NCBI RefSeq assembly: GCF_900110115.1
Contig: NZ_FOCM01000002.1
Location: 372,001-436,000, forward strand
Direction of reading: 5' to 3'
Length of the DNA stretch: 64,000 bases
From: Palleronia pelagia
GTDB taxonomy: Bacteria; Pseudomonadota; Alphaproteobacteria; Rhodobacterales; Rhodobacteraceae
Shown piece by piece: positions 19,173-27,697 of this stretch (the first letter of the stretch is position 1; every line of letters starts with the position of its first letter). The notes below the pieces were generated by a model, which was not told where the DNA came from, made no database searches, and saw only the letters and a list, made by a program, of their open reading frames with translations. Made by a program: the position numbers and the translations under genes.

Positions 19173-19266
19173 ACATGACGCAAGGGCAGTGAGTCTGTGG
19201 GATCGGAAGCCGGTGGCCGAGCGGCGGACGCCCTACCGACACCGTTCATCGTGGCGATTTCCGCAA

Positions 19267-19317
19267 GTTAACGCAAGGTTAACGACTGTTCTGGAAAGAG
19301 CTAACGCCGGGCTAACG
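19267..19317 (+). promoter_or_regulatory. Four 11-bp-phased direct repeats (GYTAACG), SARP-type operator candidate
   Basis: GTTAACG at 19267 and 19278 and GCTAACG at 19300 and 19311 are spaced 11, 22 and 11 bp, so all lie on the same helix face. SARP activators, through their OmpR-like winged helix, bind heptameric direct repeats with 11-bp periodicity next to the -10 region. The array lies directly upstream of a SARP-family gene, about 210 bp from its likely start. The slot at 19289 that would complete five repeats is not conserved. Confidence 0.75.
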
Positions 19318-19529
19318 CCGCACTTCGTAGGATGATTCGTGCATTTGGAGGAAAGTGGAAAATTCATTTGAGCACCCAAGGCTTTGATCCATTCATTGAG
19401 GACGAACCTGTTGGGAGCGTCATCCGAAGGGCATCCATGGCTCGCCATGGGGCTGATCGGTGGCCCGACCAGCGGGACCATAGCCCCACTTTCCTTCCAA
19501 ATGCGCCAACGCCTTTCTATGGTTCGCAT

Positions 19530-21251
19530 ATGCTGGGCACGTCGCAACCCGTCGCACGACTTCACCTAATCGGCCCGCTGGCGCTGACCGATGCCGATGG
19601 CGCGCCGTGCACCCCTCGCGGTCAGAAGGCCTGCGCGCTTCTTGCCCTTCTCGCGCTTGCGCCCCGGCGGCAACGCACGCGCGTGTGGCTACGCGACAAG
19701 CTCTGGTCAGACAGCAGCGACCGCAATGCCTCGACCAGCCTGCGGCAGACCATTTTCGAGCTACGGCGCGACCTGGGCGACCTGTTCGACCAGATCCTCG
19801 AGGTCGACCGCCAGACGCTTGGCCTGCGCCCTGGCGCGCTCTGGATCGATATTCACGCCGTCGAAGAGAATTCAGCGCTGCTGGCGGCGTCCGGCCTGTC
19901 GGCCGAAACGGATTTGCTGGAAGGCATCGACATCGGCGACCCCGAGTTCGAGGATTGGCTGCTGCTGGAGCGGCAAGGCTGGCACGATGCGCGTGAACGG
20001 CTGGCCGAACGGGCCGCCCGCGCACCGGCAACGGCCGCCGCGCCCGCGCCGCCGTCCGCAAGCGTCGCGATGCCGAAGGCCGGGCGCATCTCGCTGGGAT
20101 TGATGCCGCATATCCTGCAAGGCTGCGACGACCAGACGGCCTTCGTCGCAGATCACCTGATGGAGTCGATCGTCCGCAACTTGGGCGAGTTGCATCCGAT
20201 TGCCGTCTACGATTTCCGCGACGCGGGTGGGCCATCGGACCGGCTGATCGGTGCCGGCGATACCGAGTACTTCCTGCGGGTGCGCACCCTTCAGGTCCAC
20301 GGCTCGCTGACGCTGACCTTCTTCTTCCATCTGGCCGAGACCATGACCCTGGCCTGGAGCCAGTCGATCCAGGCCGACCGTTCCGAGGTGCTGACCCCCG
20401 ACAGCCAGATCCTGGCCGGCTTCGTCACCCAGAACGCCGACCGCCTGTCGCGCGAGATCGAGCGGCGCCGGCCCGCGCCCGCGCAGCAAGGCACCTCGAC
20501 GCTGCTGACCGGCTACACCGCGCTGAACATGATGTTCCGCCTTGACCGCAACGCGCTGCAGAATGCCGAGACGATGCTGGCCGGCGCAAAGGGCAGCGCG
20601 GGCGGAGTCCTGATGCCGGCGCTCTCGGCCTATGCCACGAGTTTCCGCGTGGGCGAGAACCTGGGCTCGCTGGCGAAGTCCGGCGAGGACGAGACCCGGG
20701 CCATCGTCGCGGACGTGCTGCGCGATTCGCCGTTCAACTCGGTCGCACTGGCCTGTCTCGGGCACGCCGTCGGCTACGTGCTGCGCGACCACGAACAGGC
20801 GCGCGGCCTGCTGGAACGCGCCCTGCAACTAAACCCGCACCAGGCGTTCGTGTGGGATCACTACGCGCTGAACCGGATCTACGCGGGAGATTACAAAACG
20901 GCGATCGAAGCCGCCCGCCGTGCGGTGTCCATCGGGGCGTACAGTCCGCTCAGCTATACCTACGATACCACCCTCGCCATGGCGGCAACCATGGCCGGCC
21001 AAGACGGACAGGCCATCGCCGCGAGCCGCGCTGCCCTGTCGAAGCAGCCGCGCTTTGCGGCGGCCATGCGGTATCTGCTGGTCAACCTCTCCAAGACCGG
21101 CCGCGAGGACGAGGCGCGCGAAGTGTTCGAGAACCTGCTGCTGCGCGATCCCGAATTCACCGATCCGGCGGTGCAGAAAGCCCGGTTCCGCATTTCTCAA
21201 GCAGACCGCGAGGACGACCTGATCGCCGCGGTCCGACGCATTTCCGGCTGA
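19530..21251 (+). CDS. SARP-family regulator: OmpR-like DNA-binding domain, BTAD and TPR region
   Basis: About 573 residues. The N-terminus (RLHLIGPLALTD, TPRGQKACALLALLALAP, LRDKLW, SLRQTIFELRRDLG, GLRPGALWIDI) is a winged-helix domain of the SARP class. A bacterial activation domain (DIGDPEFEDWLLLERQGW) and a linker rich in Ala/Pro follow. A central domain (about 190-300) is of unknown type, and the C-terminus has TPR-like helical repeats (ARGLLERALQLNPHQAFVWD onward). No signal peptide or membrane helix is seen, so it acts in the cytoplasm. The start is unsure: in-frame ATG 19437 has a better ribosome-binding site (GAAGGG), and ATG 19332 is possible, but codon usage upstream of 19530 looks non-coding. 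Phased repeats upstream suggest autoregulation of this three-gene operon. Confidence 0.82.
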   Translation: MLGTSQPVARLHLIGPLALTDADGAPCTPRGQKACALLALLALAPRRQRTRVWLRDKLWSDSSDRNASTSLRQTIFELRRDLGDLFDQILEVDRQTLGLRPGALWIDIHAVEENSALLAASGLSAETDLLEGIDIGDPEFEDWLLLERQGWHDARERLAERAARAPATAAAPAPPSASVAMPKAGRISLGLMPHILQGCDDQTAFVADHLMESIVRNLGELHPIAVYDFRDAGGPSDRLIGAGDTEYFLRVRTLQVHGSLTLTFFFHLAETMTLAWSQSIQADRSEVLTPDSQILAGFVTQNADRLSREIERRRPAPAQQGTSTLLTGYTALNMMFRLDRNALQNAETMLAGAKGSAGGVLMPALSAYATSFRVGENLGSLAKSGEDETRAIVADVLRDSPFNSVALACLGHAVGYVLRDHEQARGLLERALQLNPHQAFVWDHYALNRIYAGDYKTAIEAARRAVSIGAYSPLSYTYDTTLAMAATMAGQDGQAIAASRAALSKQPRFAAAMRYLLVNLSKTGREDEAREVFENLLLRDPEFTDPAVQKARFRISQADREDDLIAAVRRISG

Positions 21252-21263
21252 AGGGGGCTACAC

Positions 21264-22136
21264 ATGGGACTTCACGACATTCTTGCGGCGAACCGCTTTA
21301 CCGTCACGCCGACCGGGCTGCTGCTGAACGAGACCTCGGCGCAGCCGGTCGCTGATCCCGCAACGGCCGCCGGAGGCGGCGGCGCACTTTCGGTGCTGGC
21401 TTTGAACCGCAACAGGAACCGTAATCGCAACAGGAACAGAAACCGTAACAGGAACCGCAACCGCAATCGAAACCGGATGCTCGACGCGGCGCCCGACGGC
21501 GGGCTGCAGGAGCCGTGGCGGGAACGGCAGAAATTGCACGCGCTGGCCGACCAGTGGATGGCGCTTCCTCTGCCGCCGCCGCCCGGACTTGACGGCCTGC
21601 GGCGCGAGGCAGTCGATCTGCTGATCAAGCAGGCGCTGCGCCGCAGTCCCGCCGAGTCCCAGCGCCACGAAGAGATCTACCGCGAAGCCGGGTTGGAGCT
21701 GTCGGGTTATCTTCGGCCCCTGGGGATCGAGGAGCTGGGCGACTACGGCGCGACCGAAAGCCTGTTCTACCTGATCCTCGCCCTGACCGACGAGATCGGA
21801 TTGCGGTACAAGGATCGCTTCGGCGTGCTCCGACCGAACCAGGTCGAGCCGCGGCTGCGCCCATTGCTGCCAAACCCGGCGCACCAGTCGTACCCGTCGA
21901 ACCATTCGTTCCAGTCGTTCTCGGTCGCGTTCCTGTTCTCGCGCGTGCTGCCGGAACACCCGGCAAGTGCCGAGATGTTCGTGGCCGCGCGCCGCATCGC
22001 CGAGAACCGCGAATGGGCCGGGGTGCACTATGCCTCGGACACGGCCGCCGGTTACGCCCTGGCCCGAATGGTTGCGCCGGTGCTGGAACAGGTCTGCGCC
22101 GAACAGATGCTGGCCGCCCAGGCGGAGTGGCTGTGA
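21264..22136 (+). CDS. PAP2-superfamily (vanadium haloperoxidase/acid phosphatase fold) protein with Asn-Arg repeat
   Basis: 290 residues, 12 bp downstream of the SARP gene and sharing a TGATG junction with the subtilase gene. The C-terminal half carries the three PAP2 motifs: K-x6-RP (K183 to R190-P191), PSNH (211-214) and R-x5-H-x3-D (R249, H255, D259). In the last motif the usual preceding Ser is Asn. This predicts phosphatase or haloperoxidase-type chemistry, with His255 as nucleophile or vanadate ligand. There is no signal peptide and no clear membrane helix, unlike lipid phosphatases. Residues 48-71 are twelve Asn-Arg dipeptides. Function in the operon is unknown. Confidence 0.8.
   Translation: MGLHDILAANRFTVTPTGLLLNETSAQPVADPATAAGGGGALSVLALNRNRNRNRNRNRNRNRNRNRNRNRMLDAAPDGGLQEPWRERQKLHALADQWMALPLPPPPGLDGLRREAVDLLIKQALRRSPAESQRHEEIYREAGLELSGYLRPLGIEELGDYGATESLFYLILALTDEIGLRYKDRFGVLRPNQVEPRLRPLLPNPAHQSYPSNHSFQSFSVAFLFSRVLPEHPASAEMFVAARRIAENREWAGVHYASDTAAGYALARMVAPVLEQVCAEQMLAAQAEWL
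21405..21476 (+). repeat. (Asn-Arg)12 coding hexanucleotide tract
   Basis: Twelve consecutive AAY-CGN/AGR codon pairs encode Asn-Arg repeats. The codons are diversified (CGC, AGG, CGT, AGA, CGA and CGG are all used), so the peptide pattern rather than the DNA repeat seems conserved. AGG and AGA are rare in a genome this GC-rich. Slippage would change length by whole dipeptides and never break the frame. Confidence 0.9.
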
Positions 22137-23515
22137 TGGATGGATATACCGAAACCGCCGTCCCCGCCGCGCTGCATTACGATGCGCTTTGGCACCTGGT
22201 CACCCTTGGCGTGCTGGACGCGGATCATGCCCCGCGCGGCTGGGCGCTGTCCAAGCCCGAGAAACCCACCAAGGTGGTTGTCATCGACACCTCCGCCGCG
22301 CCGGACCATCCGAACCTTGTCGACGCGATCGACCGCGACCTGTCGTTGGATTTTTTCTCGGCGCGGCTTGGGTCGTTTCCATACCTGCCAGAGGGGCAGG
22401 ACCAGATCGGGGCGCTGCCGCTGGACTGGACCACGACGATCGCCGACGGACTGCCACGCAGTTCCGGCTTGCTGGCCGAGCTGGTAGACCGGCTGTCCTC
22501 GGGCTCGGCCGCGCACCACCTTGGCGTGCAGCCCTGCGTGTCGCCGATGTTTTCGGCCCATGGCACCAACATCGCCGGGCTGGTCGGCGCCCGCCCCGCC
22601 ATCGCGCAGCAAGCCCTGCCCGGCGGCGGAACCGCCGACCTGCCCCTGCCCTACAGTGGTGTCGATCCCATGTGCCGGATCATCCAGGTGTCGACTAATT
22701 TCGATCCTGCGCCGGAAAGCCTGATCCTCGCGTTCCTCTATGCCGACCTCGTGGGCGCGGATGTTGTCCTGCTGCCCCGGGTGATCGCCGACCCGGTGCG
22801 CACCGTGCCGGAACTGGACGACATCAAGATCGGCGACCGCAGTCTTGGCGACATGGTGCGGCAGGTCGCCCCCGTCGAAGGCGAGGCCGACCTCTGGAGC
22901 GAACTGGCCGCCCTGATCGTCGCCGTGTCCCACCGTCGCCCGGTGGTGTGCGCGGCGGGGAACGCCGCCGAGGATGGCGGGATCTACCCCGCGAACCTGG
23001 CCACGGACCATAACGGGATCATCTCGGTCGGCGCCGTGAACGCCAAGGGTCAGCGCAGCGGCTTCGCCCCCGCGCGCGGGGTCACCGTCGCGGCGCCCAG
23101 CAACGACGCCGAGATCTTCGACGCGACCGAGATCCGCCTGGACGAAAGCGCACCGGACTATGACCCCATCGGCGTCCCGGTCGACAACGACAACGCCAAG
23201 TATTCGCGGTTCGACGTCATCAGCACCGATGTGCCGGGGCCCGCGGGGTATTCGGGCAGCTCGGTCCCGACGGACCCGGTTGGCGCCCCGATCAGGGAAT
23301 TCGGATCGTATTTCAGCCGGTTCGGCGGCACGTCAGCGGCCTCGGCCTTGGTGGCCGGATTCCTGTCGTTGGGGATGTCCACCGGTGCGATGACGGGGCG
23401 CTCGGGCGTTGAGGCGAAGGGCTGGCTGCTTGGCAAATGCCACGCGGTGGGCGACCCGGATGCGCCACTGTCGATGCCGTGCTGGGACGGTAAACCGACA
23501 TTCCCGGACGCCTGA
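22136..23515 (+). CDS. Subtilisin-family serine protease (S8/S53), no export signal
   Basis: 459 residues with an intact catalytic set: Asp51 (VVVIDTSAAPDHP), His142 (SAHGTNIAGLVGA), oxyanion Asn276 (CAAGNAAEDGG) and Ser400 (FGGTSAASALVAG). The N-terminus (MDGYTETAVPAALHYD) has no signal peptide, and there is no obvious inhibitory propeptide or membrane anchor, so it probably acts in the cytoplasm. An insertion of about 60 residues separates the Asp and His blocks. ATG 22136 overlaps the PAP2 stop by one base (TGATG), so the two are translationally coupled. This is the last gene of the SARP unit and ends before a strong shared terminator. Substrates are unknown; regulated processing of the partner proteins is possible. 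Confidence 0.85.
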   Translation: MDGYTETAVPAALHYDALWHLVTLGVLDADHAPRGWALSKPEKPTKVVVIDTSAAPDHPNLVDAIDRDLSLDFFSARLGSFPYLPEGQDQIGALPLDWTTTIADGLPRSSGLLAELVDRLSSGSAAHHLGVQPCVSPMFSAHGTNIAGLVGARPAIAQQALPGGGTADLPLPYSGVDPMCRIIQVSTNFDPAPESLILAFLYADLVGADVVLLPRVIADPVRTVPELDDIKIGDRSLGDMVRQVAPVEGEADLWSELAALIVAVSHRRPVVCAAGNAAEDGGIYPANLATDHNGIISVGAVNAKGQRSGFAPARGVTVAAPSNDAEIFDATEIRLDESAPDYDPIGVPVDNDNAKYSRFDVISTDVPGPAGYSGSSVPTDPVGAPIREFGSYFSRFGGTSAASALVAGFLSLGMSTGAMTGRSGVEAKGWLLGKCHAVGDPDAPLSMPCWDGKPTFPDA

Positions 23516-23540
23516 CCTACCTCGCGACCCGTGAACGAAA

Positions 23541-23564
23541 AAACGGCCCCCGAGGGGGCCGTTT
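23541..23564. terminator. Bidirectional intrinsic terminator
   Basis: AAACGGCCCCC pairs with GGGGGCCGTTT around a 2-base loop, with A and T runs on either side. It separates the convergent subtilase (+) and degP (-) genes. Confidence 0.85.
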
Positions 23565-23590
23565 TGGTGTTCCAGATCAGATCCCGCGGA

Positions 23591-25054
<1,464 letters not shown>

Positions 25055-25239
25055 GCGTCGTCTCTCCTTACGGGTTGAGAATGTCGCCTGTCGCGGGGCC
25101 ACGGAAAAAGCGGCGGGCCGCGCAAGATGTCATGTGCTTAGAATGTAGGCTGTGATTTGTTCAACACAACGGGCGATGACGCGCTCTCAAAGCAGCGTGA
25201 CAGATCGTAACATGGCGCCGGCGGACAGTCCGACGGTGC

Positions 25240-25434
25240 TCAGGCGCCCAGCGACCGTGCCCACGCCACCAGGATCACGCCCAGGGTCAGCGCCCCGAAC
25301 CCCACCAGGCGGCGCGTCTCGATCGGCATCTGTTTCAGGGCCGCCAGAAGGTCCTCTAGACGCGAAGGGGCCAGTGCGAACACCAGCCCCTCGATAATCA
25401 ATACAAGGCCTATGGCCAGGAGGATCGTGGCCAT
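25240..25434 (-). CDS. DUF2065 small membrane protein
   Basis: 64 residues with two hydrophobic helices (about 3-22 and 43-60) separated by SRLEDLLAALKQMPIETRR. This is the DUF2065/YjeT-like pattern. Its ATG overlaps the hflC stop (TGATG), so it is translated together with HflC and may be an accessory of the HflKC complex, as its repeated linkage suggests. No biochemical role is known to me. Confidence 0.88.
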   Translation of the reverse strand: MATILLAIGLVLIIEGLVFALAPSRLEDLLAALKQMPIETRRLVGFGALTLGVILVAWARSLGA

Positions 25435-26450
25435 CAGTTTGTGGCCGTTTCCCCGGAAGCGTCGTCATCCGTCGTGGCGGGCAGCTCGACCGTGGGGCCG
25501 GCACCGGACTCGTCCGTGGACCCGCTTTCATCGAATGCCTCCGACGGCGCGGACGCGACGGCCTGGATGTTCACGTCGCGCGGATTGTCCGACTTGAGGT
25601 AGTCGAAGAACTCGCTGTCGGGCGACAGGACCAGCGTCGAATTCTGCCCCTGCAGCGAACGGTCGTAGGCCGTGAGCGAGCGATAGAACTGGAAGAACTC
25701 CGGGTCCGATCCGAACGCCTCGGCGAAGATCGCGTTGCGCTCGGCGTCGGCCTCACCGCGGGCGATCTGCGCTTCGCGCTCGGCCTCGGAGACAAGCTCG
25801 ACCCGGGTCCGGTCGGCCTGCGCGCGGACGCGCTGCGCTGCTTCTTCACCGCGGGCCCGTTCGTCGGTGGCTTCGCGTTCCCGCTCGGCGCGCATCCGGT
25901 CGAACGTCGCGGCGAGGTTCTGGTCGGGCAGCGCGGTCTGCTTCAGCCGCACGTCGATCACCTCGAGCCCCAGCGCATTGGCGCGCAGCCGGGCCTGGTC
26001 GCGGATCCGCGTCATCAGCGCGGCGCGGTCCGAGGACAGGATCGTGTTCGACGTGACACCGTCCGAACCCAGCACCGCACGAGTCTGGGTGGTCAGGATG
26101 GACGCCAGCCGGCTTTCGGCCGAGCGCACGCCGCCCACGCCCACGGCGCGGCGGAACTGCTCGACATCGGCAATGCGGTAACGCGCGAAGGCATCGACCA
26201 CGAGACGGCGGTCATCGCTGGGCGTGACCTCGATCGGATCGGTGTCCAGCGACAGGATGCGGTCGTCGTAACGCACGACCTCCTGGATGATGGGCAGCTT
26301 GAACGCGAGCCCGGGCTCTTCCTTCACGGCGCGGATCTGGCCGAACTGGAGCACAAGCGCCTTTTCACGCTCGTCCACGATGAAGACCGCGCCGCTGATA
26401 CCAACGAGGGCAAGGGCCGCAAGGGCGAGGGCCACATAGGATTTACGCAT
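25434..26450 (-). CDS. hflC: HflC, SPFH/band-7 membrane protease modulator
   Basis: 338 residues: an N-terminal membrane anchor (VALALAALALVGISGAVFIV) and an SPFH/prohibitin domain (ALVLQFGQIRAVKEEPGL; YDDRILSLDTDPIEV), then a charged coiled coil (REREATDERARGEEAAQRVR) and a low-complexity acidic Ser/Thr tail of about 45 residues. HflC pairs with HflK to form a large membrane cage around FtsH and controls its proteolysis. Its start overlaps the hflK stop by one base. Confidence 0.95.
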   Translation of the reverse strand: MRKSYVALALAALALVGISGAVFIVDEREKALVLQFGQIRAVKEEPGLAFKLPIIQEVVRYDDRILSLDTDPIEVTPSDDRRLVVDAFARYRIADVEQFRRAVGVGGVRSAESRLASILTTQTRAVLGSDGVTSNTILSSDRAALMTRIRDQARLRANALGLEVIDVRLKQTALPDQNLAATFDRMRAEREREATDERARGEEAAQRVRAQADRTRVELVSEAEREAQIARGEADAERNAIFAEAFGSDPEFFQFYRSLTAYDRSLQGQNSTLVLSPDSEFFDYLKSDNPRDVNIQAVASAPSEAFDESGSTDESGAGPTVELPATTDDDASGETATN

Positions 26451-27622
26451 CAGTTCGACCCTCCGTTGGTCTGGGTCTGGTTGCCGGAACGGCGGTTCAG
26501 ATCATTGAGCGGCAGGTAGGGCACGACACCCTGCCCGGTGCCGCCACCGGCCTGTTCATCGAGGATCACCTTGTCGACCCGTCCCAGAACCTGCTCCATC
26601 GTTTCAAGATACAGCCGCTTGCGCGTCACTTCGGGTGCCTTCTGGTACTCGCCCAGCACGGCCGTGAAGCGGCTTGCCTCACCCTGCGCCTCGTTGACGG
26701 TCTGGGCGCGGTAGGCTTCGGCCTCTTCCAGGATCTGCGCGGACTCACCGCGAGCATCGGCCAGCGCCTGGTTGGCGTAGGCGTCGGCCTGACGCTCAAG
26801 CCGGTCGCGCTCCTGCTCGGCGGCCTGCACGTCGCGGAAGGCGTCGATCACCTCGGCGGGCGGGTCGGCTTTGTCGAGGTTCAGACGCACGATGTTCACG
26901 CCCGAGTCGTAGCTGTCGAGCGTCGACTGGATCAGCTCCTGCACCGTGTTGGCGATCAGGTCGCGGTCGCGGTTCAGGATCGGCGCCAGCTCGGACTGGG
27001 CGATGACCTCGCGCATGGCCGATTCGGAGACGGCGCGGATGGTCGCCTGCGGCTCGGCCAGGTTGAACAAAAACTGGGCGGGGTCGCGGATGTTCCAGAC
27101 GACCTCGAAGTCGATGTCGACAATGTTCTCGTCGGTGGTCAGCATCAAGCCGTCATCCTGGTTCGATCCGCGGCCGATACCGAGTTCCTCGGTTTGTTCG
27201 CGGGTGACCGGGATCACCTCGGCGGTGACGACGGGCCACGGCGCGAAGTTCAGGCCAGGATTGCCGGTCGAGGAATATTCGCCGAGGAACAATTCCACCG
27301 ACTGCTCTTCGGGGCGGACCGTGTAGAAGCTGGCGAAGAGCCAGAGAGCGATCAGCACGAGCCCGCCGACCACGAAGCCGTTTCGACCCATGCCGGGACC
27401 GCCGTCGCCGCCCGAGCCGTTCGGGCGGTTGTTGCCGCCACGGCCGCCCATCAGCACCTTCAGCTGCTGCTGGCCCTTGCGCACGATTTCGTCGATGTCG
27501 GGAACTTGCGGTCCATCGCCCGGGCGCCGATTGCCGGGCCGCCGGTCATCGCCGTTTCCGCGATTGCCGCCGCCCGAGCCACCCGAGCCGCCTCCCCAAG
27601 GGCCGCCGTTATTGTTCGCCAT
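26450..27622 (-). CDS. hflK: HflK, SPFH/band-7 membrane protease modulator
   Basis: 390 residues. A Gly/Asn/Arg-rich cytoplasmic N-terminus (GGSGGSGGGNRGNGDDRRPG) precedes a single membrane helix (GLVLIALWLFASFYTV), the SPFH domain (PEEQSVELFLGEYSSTGNPG; DENIVDIDFEVVWNIRDPAQ) and a coiled coil with Ala-rich YANQALADARGESAQ. It ends in a Gly/Asn-rich tail. ATG 27622 was chosen because the Gly-rich N-terminus is typical; an upstream in-frame start would add 24 residues. It is partner of HflC in the FtsH-regulating complex. Confidence 0.95.
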   Translation of the reverse strand: MANNNGGPWGGGSGGSGGGNRGNGDDRRPGNRRPGDGPQVPDIDEIVRKGQQQLKVLMGGRGGNNRPNGSGGDGGPGMGRNGFVVGGLVLIALWLFASFYTVRPEEQSVELFLGEYSSTGNPGLNFAPWPVVTAEVIPVTREQTEELGIGRGSNQDDGLMLTTDENIVDIDFEVVWNIRDPAQFLFNLAEPQATIRAVSESAMREVIAQSELAPILNRDRDLIANTVQELIQSTLDSYDSGVNIVRLNLDKADPPAEVIDAFRDVQAAEQERDRLERQADAYANQALADARGESAQILEEAEAYRAQTVNEAQGEASRFTAVLGEYQKAPEVTRKRLYLETMEQVLGRVDKVILDEQAGGGTGQGVVPYLPLNDLNRRSGNQTQTNGGSN

Positions 27623-27697
27623 GCTTGTTGTCGCCTTTTTGTCGATCGTCTTCGGTCGTATGGGTATGGTATCCAATTGGGCAATCGGGGCCAAACT

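Noticed and set aside
19267-19317. GYTAACG repeats as replication iterons
   Set aside because: There is no replication initiator gene, no A/T-rich unwinding region, and the window is otherwise chromosomal. The 11-bp phasing next to a SARP gene is a better explanation.
25055-25239. A heat-shock (RpoH) promoter upstream of degP
   Set aside because: GTTGAA and CCTACAT elements can be found on the minus strand, but their spacing is too short for the known consensus.
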